From Rosa chinensis (taxonomy: Eukaryota > Streptophyta > Magnoliopsida > Rosales > Rosaceae): a DNA stretch of 64,000 bases. Shown in pieces: positions 35,358 through 47,399 of the stretch. The stretch lies in contig NC_037092.1 of NCBI RefSeq assembly GCF_002994745.2, positions 13,879,501-13,943,500 of the forward strand, in the 5' to 3' direction. The stretch's first letter is position 1; each line of letters opens with the position of its first letter. A model generated the notes under the pieces. It saw only the letters and a list, made by a program, of their open reading frames with translations, did no database searches and was not told where the DNA came from. Both the position numbers and the translations under genes were made by a program.

Positions 35358-38300
35358 AAGCGAGTTCCCAGATCAGTGAACTTAACAAAAGAGATTTTAA
35401 ATGAAGAATATTTGCATAATAAAGCCACGATATCTATCTATAATGACTGACTGGAAGAAAAAAGTGATCACATTTGAGGAACAAACATACATCATGTCTT
35501 TCCCCACATAGGTGTATCTCCCTTTTTTTTTTTTGGTTAGAGCATTTGAATCTCTTTATTAAATAAAGGATAACAACAATTTCATACAAAACCAGAAAAA
35601 TATCTGATCTCTATACTCACAGCACCATGTCGGAACTCTCCCGCAATGTCCATCTGTACCCATAAGGCCTTCGTAAGTAAATATGCAACAAAAAGAACCA
35701 AGAGGTAGAGAGGGTTCCTGTTTCATATGAAGAAAAAAGGAACAGTCATTAACAGATGGGCAAGACAACAAGGAGTCCCAACAATTTTCATATGCTTAGA
35801 AATTTAAAACTCAGGAAGAACAAAACTACCTTAAAAGGAGCATAAATTCATTGAAACCAAGAAGAATCATTGCCATAATGGCCCACGGAGGAGGCAACCA
35901 GTTGTTACTACGCTTGTGAGCCTCCTGAAAATACAAAAGTAAATAGCATTGTGATTGAGCTGCTAAGCAGAAAGATAAAGAGTTTGTTGAAAATAGGATG
36001 CTAGGTTCATCTTGGTAGAAAAAACAAGTGTACATTGAACTTAAAAATGAGTTGACCGAATAATACCAAGCAGTTTGCCAAGTAATGGATCAGCAAAGCT
36101 GGTTAACAATAATTGTCCCCATATATTCCAAATTTCAGTTTAAGTCTTTACAATTCACACATAACTTTTGTAAGCACATACTTTACTGTTTAAATCATGA
36201 CAAACAGTTCAAGGAAAATAAAACCCATTTATTATTGATGATACTTGAGTTAAACATGAGATGAGAGACATTATAAAGTCTACCTGTGCTGAAATAGCTT
36301 GAGTGACAGTATACTCAGTTTCTGATTTGAACTGTCTCCACAGTGATTTGCATTGCACTGGTGTAATCAGCGTATCCTTTGGAGAAACCTAATTCAGAGT
36401 CAATTCATAATGAGAAACCAGTTTGATAATAGAAAGAGTACTGAGATAAACCAAAATTAGTACCTCCTCCCAAGTGCTTGTCGCAAGAGGATCTGCTAAA
36501 GCTCTCGTTCTCGTATCTTGCGAGGACAAAGCGGTACCAGTTCCATCCATTAGAGAAGAAAAGATAACTTTTTCAATATTATCAGGCTTCTCATCCAAGC
36601 GAATAGCAGCTCTAACTGATAAAATCTTGAGGGACTACAAGAACAAGAGAAGAAAAACATAATAAAATATCAGAATTACACAAATGAAAGATCATAATAT
36701 ACTTCCTTTCATAAAGTTTTGAATGATTACCGCAGCACGGGCATCCCTGGTTATGGTTTTAATGTCTTCCTTCCCAGTCCATACCCTAGGCATTGAATCA
36801 CTGTCATAATTGAAGACTGTTGAAAACCTGAAAAATGTTAACAAAGACATAAGCAACATAAATGACCAGAAAAAAAGACCAGAAAATTTAATGACAGGTT
36901 TGTTACCGATCCTTCATGTGGAGCAGAACTTTCCCAGCCTCTTCTCTTGCTTTTATCTCTACCACATTTCTTGCATAATCCCTTAAATTTTGCAACATTT
37001 TCGCAATTGTTTCTTTGTCCAACTCAAAACCAACAACTGCTTTTGAGAACTCTGATACTACAGATTCAGTCTCACAATTAAGAAGTTTCCTTATTGAAGC
37101 CCAGGTGTCTTCTCCTCCAGCTTCAAGTAGAGCCCCCACAGGTTCAGTTAAAGAAGCTGAGAGTTTTTTCTGCAAATAAAAAGAGGTGTCTGCATTAAGC
37201 TATTTGAGGAATAATACTCTACCAAAAATCTATCGAGTCACAAAGCCTAATTTCGTCCACATATGTCAACAATACATATGCAGTTTTAAAAGGGTGAGAG
37301 GAAGCTGGGGGTCCAGGGCCACTGCAGACCTCTGCTTGGCTCCATCCCTGCATTTCATGGAGAGCTTTACCTCATAACTGTTATTCAATTCTGACAACTT
37401 TGTACTACGAATAGATGATGCATGTGCATCTAAATCACGTCGGAGCTTTTCTCGAACTCTTGAAGTATCCCAATTAGCCTGCTGTACAGCAGCATCTGAA
37501 AGGACAAATAAGGAAATTTATTGAAGCCAATTATATTATGCTGTACAGTAAACCAGAGGGATGTTACTCTAACATAAAAGTTGGTAGAAAAATAACAAGA
37601 TAAAAACACCATATTAAAATGTCGAGAAAAGGTAAAGACCTTTAAAGTCACTTCAAGGAAAATGGTAGAAAAAGACGGAAAAAAAGATACTGATCTTAAA
37701 GTTATTATTCATATTTAAAAATAAAATAAAAAAAAGGATAGCATCCCTATGAAATTGAAAATATAAAGGAAAAAAAAAACTGTACGCAACACTAGGTTCT
37801 ACAGATCCCCAGAACTCATAGTTCCCTTGGACAGTTAAAGCATATATTAATAGAATCTTCTCAGAGGGATGAATGAAAAAGGTGATTCAAATGCATGTTA
37901 AGAAACAACAAAACCAATGAGTTATCCAAAAACGTGATGATCACCAGTGATAAAATCCCATGCATTTATTCTTTCAATTATAAGCAACAAAACCTCATGA
38001 TTTCAATAACCCAAACACTACCTGCACATCCACGGTCAAATTCAAGCATGCATCCTTCTGTACAGGTTCGAACAGATGAGGCAAATCTTTCTCCGTTGTT
38101 TAATGACTGCTCCAATCTCACTTTAAAATTTTCCAATGCATGAGAACGTAGGTGCCCAAGCATGGCAGTGTACGCAGGGAACACAAACTGGAAAGTTCAG
38201 ATGAACGCAACATTTAAACTACAATAAGCATGGTAATGAAACTAAAAATGTAACTGATCTCCAGGAGCTGTCTCGAACTGGAAAAGCGTAACCAGAATCT

Positions 38301-41030
38301 GTAATAGAGACGTAGAGAGAGTAGTCATACATCCAATGCTCTTTTTTCCAATTGGTGTCGTCTTGAGTTCCTTACACCTTCATCAAAGTAGACGGCCTCC
38401 AAGTCATATCTGTGATGTACATAAAAGATTAAGGCAGTAAAGTCAAAAACAGAGACAATAAAAGCCTGTAAACCACTGACAATAACAGTTCCTAATGCAC
38501 AGAAAATAAAAACACAATTAACCACATATAAGCCAGAGTAGAACTTACTCAGAAAGATAGGTGTCTAGGATGGAGCTGAGCCGTTTACCAAAACCTGGTA
38601 CTGGACCACTTTGCACAGCTTCTTCCAATGCCAACCAATCCTACATCATGCTCACATAAGTTTTCACCAGTTAAATTTTCACAATCATACCATAAATAGA
38701 AGCATCTCTCAATGGAGAGAACGGATACATACCTCATTAGACGTCAAGTGATTGTATTTCTCATTAGCAATCTCTTCACACCGAACAGTAGCAACCATAA
38801 CCTGATTAAATTATATACAGTGCATCTACATATTACATGCGTCCGAGAAGTCAAAACCATGAACTATATTCTGATAGGAAACGAAACTAACAAACCTTGT
38901 GAGCAGGAAGATCCAGGTCCCTGTTCTCTTTGATTACTTTCCAAATCTGTTGTGCACTAAATGAAAATCCGGAGGCAGGGACAACACCCCGTCTATCACC
39001 AGCAAGCCCTCCTGGAGATATAGAATGGAAAAAACGCTGCCGCAGTTCAGCAACCTGTGCGATAAGGCCATAGTAAGTAAGAACCACTGCAAACCTTTAT
39101 CATGAATAAATTCCCTTAAGCTTTCCCTGTTGTGATGAGCCTTAATAAGATCCTTGTATATAAATATACAGATACACTCGACAAATCGAAACTAATAAAA
39201 GAAAGTGTAATGGCCAAAATGAATATGAGACGTAATGAATTGCTTCTAAAAGAAGAAGGGCTACCTCCTCCTTAAACTTCTCCTCCTTCTCTTCATAACT
39301 GGACAAAGCAACTACTTCTACCTTCATACAAAAGAACATAATAATCAGAGAAAATGTGCTTGGACGAATGAGAACATTATAAAGAACACATGGCATCAGA
39401 GAGCAAAGAGAGAAGAAAATATCTCACAGTGAAAAATTCACTGAGCGGGGTGCTTTTATGGGCTTGGGGCTTTGGAACTGAATCCCATATCTGCAGAATG
39501 TACAAGTTGAGTCTGGAGAAAAGGAATTTTTTACAGGAAAAAGAAGTAACATCAACAACCACCTAGAGCTCAGGACAAACTAACCTTTTGTATATCTTCC
39601 CTTAAAACAGGCTCCAGATACTCAAATGGGGTCTAAAAGAACAGCCAAAAAAAGAGGCAGAATTAACATGGAACAAGAAAAATAATTTAGGAGCTACATA
39701 AGTGGACACATCCTCACAAATTATCTCCAGACCTTTGTTTTATCGCGTATAACAAACAACAACGTCGTTTTACGTGGGCTAAATAAGCGCATCATGACCT
39801 ATGTACATTTAGAACCGAGAATGTCAGTAACTGAGAATGAATGTTGGATAGACATTGAGAAGCAAACATTCTTATATATACCTGAAAAACTGTTTTCAGT
39901 AAGGGTTTGTTTGCAGCCTGCTCCCGACCAATATCATGGCACCACCTGTATATAAAATCCAATATCCAATTGATATATAAAAATGATTTTAAATTACATG
40001 TATATGTAGATTCAAATTCATCTATTGGCAAAGTTTTCCTGATACGTAATGATATCTATGTTTACATGGTTACTACTACTATTATGAGCAGAAGTATATA
40101 CTTTTCCCTTCAAAAAAAATTAATTAAAACTTAAAGATTCTGATCTAGAATATCCTTTTGTCTTGCTAAAACAAATTGCGAGTTCACAACTAATACAAAT
40201 ACATGTGACAATTCTTAAGTTAAATCACCTCAAACACTTATCAGAACAAGTTGAATATACGACCCAATACCGATAAAAAGGCTTCTGCAATTCTTAGACG
40301 AGCCAAGAAACTTACATGTTAATCAGTACAATGTCTGAAACTGCCAACGCAAAAAGAGCACTTTGTTTCTCGAATGTAGTATCATCCTGCAAAACATTAT
40401 AATTCAAGATTAAGTAAATCTGAGAATTTTTAACTATATCCTGCATACAACAGAAGTTTAAAATGCCAACAGTACTAGGCATTCTGATCTTATCTTTCAT
40501 GTAACAAAAGCAAGTAAAGATTCAGCGAAAATGGGACTACCTCGCCTCTCTCCCTGCCATCAGTACCCTCCAAATCCATGCCTATAGTGCAAGGCTCAAT
40601 GCCAACACACTTAGCAATCCAAATCCCCTTCGTCGTTTGGCTCCTGAAATCAACACATCCATACATAAAAAACACTTCTCCCAAATCAAAAACCACTATA
40701 CATCAATACCAAACCTCAGATTCTTACCTTCCCCTAAACGCATCCATCTCCCTGAACTTAGTATAAAACAGATGATTCATCAAAGTACTCTTCCCTGCAA
40801 TTTTCCAATCCAAATCCCTATCAAAATCAACCTCAACCTAAACCAAACCAATCAAATCCAACAAACTCCAAATCCTTACCGCTACTCTGAGGCCCCATAA
40901 TGGCGACTACAGCGTACGAGAGCCCGCAATCGATAACCTTCGCCTCCTTCACGAATCGGTCCAGCCCGGCGGCATTGAATACGCCGTCGCCGTCGATCAG
41001 CTGCGTGGCGTAGCTATCCTCCGCCGCCAT
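34644..41030 (-). CDS. RHD3/SEY1-like dynamin-family GTPase (22 exons, 831 aa)
   Basis: Homolog of ROOT HAIR DEFECTIVE 3, the plant atlastin/Sey1 GTPase that fuses ER tubules. Exons: 40880-41030, 40728-40794, 40541-40643, 40316-40386, 39882-39945, 39733-39798, 39585-39632, 39428-39490, 39265-39321, 38896-39054, 38733-38801, 38549-38640, 38331-38409, 38022-38187, 37371-37495, 36907-37169, 36731-36827, 36464-36634, 36284-36388, 35830-35924, 35621-35717, 34644-34931. All have GT-AG borders and compatible phases, giving 831 aa, close to the usual ~800. P-loop GPQSSGKS near residue 45, [17 protein letters not shown] near 97, G4 motif RDKT near 170. Two membrane segments near 684-701 and 705-722 form the ER hairpin. 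The cytosolic tail is Ser/Pro-rich. The ATG at 41030 is the first in frame near the TATA box. RHD3 versus an RHD3-like paralog cannot be settled here. Confidence 0.95.
35531..35619 (-). mobile_element. Possible LINE/retroposon tail in intron 21
   Basis: On the minus strand the intron's donor is followed by TTGTTATCCTTTATTTAATA, then AAGAGATTCAAATGC, ending in a poly-A (plus-strand poly-T at 35525-35534). This looks like a retroposon 3' end. No target duplication identified. Confidence 0.3.
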
Positions 41031-41086
41031 GGTTCTCAATCCCGAAGTCCTAAAGCTAGTAGTAGCTTTCGAGATTCCAGCACCGA

Positions 41087-41094
41087 CTTTTATA
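41087..41094 (-). promoter_or_regulatory. TATA box of RHD3-like gene
   Basis: TATAAAAG on the minus strand about 57 bp before the start codon, so the 5' UTR should be short (roughly 25-30 nt if this TATA is used). Confidence 0.5.
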
Positions 41095-41199
41095 GAGAGA
41101 CTAAGCAGAAAAGGAGGATGCTTGCTTTGAGCTGAAGGAAGAATTCGAAAGAGAGGGAGTGGCGTCGATTTTGTATTTTCGAGATTCTAATTTTCTGGC

Positions 41200-44100
41200 T
41201 TTCGAGAACTTTGGGGCGATCGGTTTGTTGGATTCATTGTATTATGATTGGGTGGCAGAATTGGATTCGGTAAAGCCGCACTCATTTACCTATAAAGTTT
41301 ATTTTACCTCCTAGATTCACTCACACAGTCACTCTTCGTGTTTATCGGTTGCCGTCAAACTTACCGTGGCAGATACGGTTTCACCCAAGAGCCAAAAAAA
41401 ATTACCTTGAATATTTGAAGCGGGGAGTGATTGTATACAACCCAATTTGAATTTGTGGAAAATTTCGGATTTCACGATATTTGCTTCTCCATAAATTTGG
41501 GCACACGTATGGAAATAATGTACAGAGCGCACAAAGTACGTGTATCTCGTTACTTAATTGTAATTTACTTTTATTAAATTTAATGATATACAAACACACG
41601 TGATCCGACAATTATAAAAGTTATGTGAGAGGGAGTTGTTGTAGAACTCCTCGATAAAACCTTAGCAAGGAAAGTATAGCAAATTATTCTTGGGTGTCTT
41701 GTGATGCTGAGTTGTATAAGTTTGTGACATCTAATATCTTAACTAGATAAGTATGTGCTTTAATGTGGACTTGGATTTTACTTTTCACTTATTTCCTTTA
41801 ATAGGTTAGTCAAATTATTAGAAAACTGTAACAGATAATTCGAGGGTTGTCTTGTCTTGACGTAGAAGCTATTTTAGTTGAAAAAATTATAGAGAAGTTA
41901 CATGTTTAACAAATTTTCTTATGACCAAAAAAATGCAATCGACTTATACAAAAGATGAATGCTAGCAAGTAGCAACATTCCCCTCCAATCTTTCTCTTTC
42001 TACCTTTCTCATTCATTGCATGCATGTGAATTCATTTATTATTACAATCTATGTATTTACTACTTTGAAAAAACAACTAATTTCATTCCATGTTTTACCC
42101 TTATTTATGTTTGATCTTATTAAATGCTCCCTATTAATATGGATAATAAAAAAATAAAAATAAAAAGCTCTTGACTCTTTTGTTTTTCTAACATTTTTTT
42201 CTTATATTTCCTAAGTTCTTCAATAAAAAAATTTCTTTTATTTATTTGGTCATGTTCCATAATACTGAGATTTTTTTAACATCTTTTTTTATATAAAACC
42301 CACAAAAGCCAAAAAAAATAAAATAAAATGATAAAGCACCCAGACATGGCAGCTGCAAATGTTTTTTTTTTTTTTTAACATTCTCTTTGATTTATGTATA
42401 TAAGTAAAGCAAACGTTTGGCTATTTTTTTTGTTTCAATTCTGTCTTTTTTCTTTTTGGGAAAAAATTTGAAGTATGCTCTTAAATTTATATGTACATAT
42501 TTGCAATATGTACGTATTTACTTATGTAAGCCCACAAGAGTATAAATTGCGAATAAAAAGGATTCACAAAAGAAAAAAAATAGTTGAAAAGCTAAAATTA
42601 ATTACTTAATTAAATGCATGTGAAATTAAATAAGGGTAAAGAGGGGAAGTGAAAACTTGTATTTTAATTGTATTAATTATTTAAATTTTTTAGATAGTAG
42701 AATACACATGACATGCAATGAATGAAAAAGCTAGAAATAGAAAGGTTGGAGGAGAAGATTGTTAGCATTCCTCTATATAAAATTGGCATCTCTTCCCACT
42801 CAACTTTCCCAAAATAATGCAGAATAATCATGCTCGCATTTATTAAAGGACATTTTATGTTGGTGAGAATTCATTTCGAAATTAATTGTTCAAGCCTTGA
42901 AGTTTAGTTGAGATGGGTGCATGTTCATTTAAAAGCTTTAGTAAACATTGAAGTATTTACTCAAGAGACCAACATTGTGATTTTTCTAAAGTTAAGGCAT
43001 CAAATTAAAAGATAGAATCTGATTCAAAATTTATGAGGTTGTACTTAGTAAGATTGTGATGAACATAATTTAAGATCTTTCATAATTTGGTGACCCAAGG
43101 CCACCTACCAAATGAGCTAAATAGAACTGAAACTTATTAGCTGCTTCTTCTTCTTCTTTTTATTTTATATGAAAGAGTAGAAATTTGAAACTTTATCTAA
43201 TATTATAAGATTGAGGTTCGTGATAACAGTCATAACTCATGACACCTCTTGACCTAGAAATTCCAACTTGCCTTTCTTCGATTTTGGATCGCGACAATAT
43301 GAACGTTTTGGTATTGCTCGGTGATTGCATGCATCAAGGGTAAAGCCATAGAAAAAAGTTATGTATGGTTGGTAACTTAGTATGTTACTTGGGTTTTAAT
43401 CAATGCAATAAGAGAACATCATGAAAATGTTGAATTCTGTCCTAAAGACAAAATCATTCACTTTCATCAACGTCAATTTCATCATGTTTTTGTGCTGTGC
43501 AAAATATACTCCAGAGTGCGGTGGCTTATGAGACAACAAAAGTCTTCCAATCAGTGAGGATAAAGTTGCTTTCCACTTCAACAAAAAAAAAAAAAATAGA
43601 AAGAAAGAACAAAAACTTCTGAAGTTTTCTTCATTGTCCTTTTGAGGACAGAAAATACTTTCAATTTTCAAATCAATTTAACATGTTGAGGCCCAGATGC
43701 GGTGTTCGGCCTTGTTGTAAACAAAACCTACAAGGCCCTACCCAGCAAACTTTTGTTCTGGATTAGGCTGACAAAACCGTTTGTGCTTTTAAGGAATCTA
43801 ATTTCACCTAGGCCCATACTTGATCTCTTTTCACCCTCCAAATCTTTCCTACCAAATTTCAAATTTTCAGTTTGGTTACAAATTTTCAGCTCTATTCCCA
43901 TCTCTTCATATGATTATTATTGGAGAGTGAAATTTGCACTCCCACCCCTACAATCTGCACCCTTTTAGTATTGATTTTGATTTCATATATTTATCCTTAA
44001 ATTTTACCTAATCTCTCTAACACGCAAAACTCTAGCTTCTATCTTTATCTTCCTCATCTCTCTCTACCTCTCTTCATCATCTTTCTATCAATTGAATTTC

Positions 44101-44420
44101 TACTTCTTCCTTATATCTCGTCTAAATTGATATGCCCAACATCCTATCAAGTTTTATATAATATGCAACCATTAGTACTTTCATCAATCAAAAGCCTACA
44201 AGGTCGATGTCCAAAGTATTCTTCCCTTACAAACTCCAACTGGGTCTTCACATTTTCATATCCTCACTCACCATCCTTTGAAGAAAGCCCAGCAAGTGAA
44301 CCCTCAAGACCATCTTCTCCTCTCAATTATAAATCGAATTTGATACATGAAAAATGTTTCCTTTTGCGTGTGTGTAGCCAGAAGGGTTCTAGACAACTTG
44401 GATCATACCATCTGCTTAAG
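41200..44420. other. AT-rich intergenic region
   Basis: Mostly poly-A/poly-T-rich DNA upstream of the RHD3-like gene. The open frames here (for example 43702-43968) are low-complexity and have no recognisable domain. No bounded element was confirmed. Confidence 0.5.
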
Positions 44421-44428
44421 ACAGTCTC

Positions 44429-44591
44429 GTTCCCCTGGTCAGTAGCTGACCAGGGATTGTGTGGTCACTCACCGTCCGATTGAAATCGGACGGTTGACTG
44501 CTCTCACCACAGATCTCATCACTTAGTTTCGACCGTCTAATTGAAATCGGACGGTGAGTGACCACACAATCCCTGGTCAGTAGGAGAACAT
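44429..44591. mobile_element. Foldback MITE, family T, copy 1
   Basis: Arms of about 60 bp: GACCAGGGATTGTGTGGTCA and CTCACCGTCCGAT on the left are mirrored at 44550-44582. The unit ATTGAAATCGGACGGT occurs on both sides. The ends read GTTCCCCTGGTCAG and GTTCTCCTACTGACC. No target duplication resolved. Confidence 0.65.
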
Positions 44592-44954
44592 TTTCGCTGC
44601 TTAAGAATTCTCCTTCTATTTTGCAAGTATTTTTTTTATTATCTAAGATGAAATTTCAATAAAGGCCTGATGGAAACAAAGACGAGAGCAAATACAAAAA
44701 ACATAGAGGCCAAGTATGAAAAACTTAGGCTAGAGATGATACAATAATTTACCAAGAGAAAAACGTAGGGTTGCACGCATTATTCCTTTGTTATTTGTCA
44801 ATGAGTTGTGCCAAACCTATGTACAAGCTTGTCACTTATAGTTTGTCACACGCACAAGCAAAAGCCAAGTTAAAGCTTCAAATAATAAGATTCATAAGCC
44901 AAACTCAAACACAACCAATTAAGCTTGATGCAAATCAAGTTAAATTTGACAATC

Positions 44955-45173
44955 ATGATCCCTTGGTCAGCTACACTGACCATGGATCATTTGGTCAATC
45001 ACCGTCCGATCCGATTGAAATCGGACGGCTGACAGATAAGTGATGAAATTTATGATGAGTTCTGTCAGCTGTCCGATGAAATTTAGGATGAGTTCTGTCA
45101 GCCGTCCGATTTCAATCGGACGGTGACTGACCAAATGATTCCTGGTGAGCTACGGGAACGGGACTCTAAATTT
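44955..45173. mobile_element. Foldback MITE, family T, copy 2
   Basis: Related to the 44.4-kb element: GGATCATTTGGTCAATCACC on the left mirrored by GGTGACTGACCAAATGATTC on the right, with CCGATTGAAATCGGACGGC palindromes. The internal GATGAAATTTA(T/G)GATGAG phrase is repeated. Confidence 0.65.
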
Positions 45174-45356
45174 GAACACCCTGATATTCGGCTCGTTCTG
45201 CTAATTTGGCATGTGCGCGCCGAAACTTTACCACTGATGCACCGAAACAAAAGAAAGAACTCACCAGCACCATCACCAATCAATGGCCATGCCTCTACAG
45301 TCTACACCATGGCCTCCGAATTAATGCACAGTAAATTCGAGCTTTATTAATGGAAG

Positions 45357-45719
45357 TTATGGAACTGTTTTTGAGGGAAATCTGGGTTCTGATAAATATA
45401 TTTCTGGAGTGGACATCTCACACCTAGTCACCATCTTCATCGCCAGGGACCCCAATTTTGAATCATAGCCAATAGAGATCACATTCAAAACATAAATGCC
45501 AATGTAGCCAACCCCGCTTGAAATGACAGTACTGCCCTCGGGCCTTCTGTACTCTAGAAAGTGCAGGCTACAGTCCAAAACCATAGAACGAAAGGGACTA
45601 GTCGGGGGTTTCGCGGCCCCATTGGGGACATTGTCCTCCATGGTCAAACTTGGGTCAAAGTAACCCCTGTCACCGTGTGTACCCAACCCTCTCGTGTCCT
45701 CAAAAGACGAAATTGACAC
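45357..45719 (-). other. 120-codon open frame, unrecognised
   Basis: Non-repetitive composition, reading HGDRGYFDPSLTMEDN, then GVGYIGIYVLNVISIGYDSK. The last part vaguely resembles the substrate-loop strand of pepsin-like aspartic proteases, but no catalytic motif is present. It remains open a short way upstream. It may be a relic of a gene or chance. Confidence 0.3.
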
Positions 45720-46313
45720 CTGTCTTGCCCATAAAGAACAAAACTGTCCTCTTCTATGGAGGGTACGAGTGCTGGGGCTGTTTGGTAAAATTAAGTCGGA
45801 TTAGGGTTTTCTATATTAATTTATTGTTCTTTTGCATTGCATGGTATAGCATGGGATTAAAATAACAGACCTAACTAAATCTAAATGATTAGGATTCTTA
45901 GTATTTTGTAGGCTTTTGATGTAGATTTATTCTGCTAGCTAGATCTTCTCCATCTCATGAGGAAAAAAAATTAAGTCTTTTTCAGCACCACCATGCAGAG
46001 CAATGCTCAAATCATCATTGCCAGAACTTGGTTCTTATATATATTGAGCCAATGAGTAGTCTGCTATATTTAGTCATAGAAAATGTGGGATGTACGTAGT
46101 AGTACTGCATCACAATACTATTGATTTTGGATGTCATCTTATCATAAAATTATACATGTTTTTCCAGGTATAGTCAGTAACAAATGTTTAATGGAATATT
46201 GCTAACAATTAAGCCGCGTCTATGAACAACGGTTTTATTGAGTGACTTACAATTGAAACTCCAAAATATGGTAGCATTTTGATATTTGCATATCTTTCAT
46301 TGATGATTACACT

Positions 46314-46573
46314 CACCGGCGGACATAGCACATGCCAAATGGGGGTTGTTGCCGTCACTCAAAATTTTGCAAACTTAAGTGTATTTAACATACTTACCAT
46401 ATATGATATGAAAAAGTTTAATAAAAATCTAAGAGTAGCCCCATTTAAAATGACATTAAGCACATAGTTATAATTTTTATACATTCTTTCTAAATTTCAT
46501 TGTACTCGTTAGGCGCAACACATATTAACTAAAATCTCGCCCTTACAAAATTAAAATCCTAAGTCCGCCAGTG
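46314..46573. mobile_element. hAT-type MITE with 8-bp target duplication
   Basis: 260 bp flanked by perfect ATTACACT (46306-46313 and 46574-46581). Terminal inverted repeats CACCGGCGGACATAG and CACTGGCGGACTTAG (read inversely). Non-coding. Confidence 0.85.
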
Positions 46574-46581
46574 ATTACACT

Positions 46582-47088
46582 AGAGTAGCAAGTATTTCTA
46601 TCCTATTAATCTTCTTTACTTTTAGCTGCAATATTCAAAGCATGGTATAAGGAAAAAGAGAAAAGAAATTGTGCAATTCGAACGGGTGTGATGATGGAAG
46701 GCTACAACACGTGTAGGAGGGCAGTGGTAGTCATGCATTCACTGTAATCTAATGCCAGCAAGAACTTCATCTTTTTCCCCTTTCAATCTCTCTGAAAATT
46801 TTTGGGGTTTGTTGATGTCAGTTTGAATGGATTTGCTTGGCCTTTTCTTATAATGCTAGCTACTCTCTCTCTCTCTCCTCACTGTGGGGAGCAGTAGTGG
46901 TTTGAATAAGTAGGTTTAGATTTGAACTTTAATCTCACAAGATTTTCAAAGGGTGTGCAAATGCAAATCCATCCTTAACCCCTCAAAAAGGTTTGAAAAT
47001 TTTAAGACAAAAAAGAAACAATAAGAAAATGGACTACGGAGCTATATAGCTCACCTTGTCAACATCAACATTCATGTTTAAGAGCCCC
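46582..47088. other. Promoter-proximal intergenic DNA of the trihelix gene
   Basis: No gene. Contains a short (CT)n at about 46864-46877. A TATATAG occurs near 47044 but is about 350 bp from the start codon. Confidence 0.4.
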
Positions 47089-47253
47089 AGATCCTTTTAA
47101 GGTAAACCCATTAATATTGTCCTTGCACCCAAATTATCCATCTCATTAGCGTGAGATTTGACTGGAGGCTCTAGATCCTTTTAAGGTAAACCCATGTTTA
47201 TACTGTCCTTGCACCCAAATTATCCATCTCATTAGTGTGAGATTTGACTGGAG
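47089..47253. repeat. 84-bp tandem duplication upstream of the trihelix gene
   Basis: The unit beginning AGATCCTTTTAAGGTAAACC occurs at 47089-47172 and again at 47173-47253, with a few differences. It ends GATTTGACTGGAGG each time. It lies about 140-300 bp before the ATG, so it may duplicate promoter sequence. Confidence 0.85.
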
Positions 47254-47326
47254 GTTTGAAAACAAAGCCTACATCAAATCAAAACCTGTTTTTATTACAC
47301 CAGTTCTTTCCCTCCTCTTCTTTAAA

Positions 47327-47330
<4 letters not shown>

Positions 47331-47362
<32 letters not shown>
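47331..47362. repeat. (CT)n microsatellite in 5' leader
   Basis: A CT run about 30 bp before the trihelix start codon; pyrimidine-rich leaders of this kind are common in plant 5' UTRs. Confidence 0.85.
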
Positions 47363-47365
<3 letters not shown>

Positions 47366-47369
47366 ATTT

Positions 47370-47399
47370 ATGTGCTGCATGCATCTTGGGAATGGCTGA
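47370..47399 (+). promoter_or_regulatory. Upstream ORF overlapping the trihelix start
   Basis: ATG at 47370 opens a 9-codon frame (MCCMHLGNG) whose stop (47397-47399) lies 5 bp after the main ATG in another frame. If transcribed, it could limit initiation at 47392. Confidence 0.4.
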
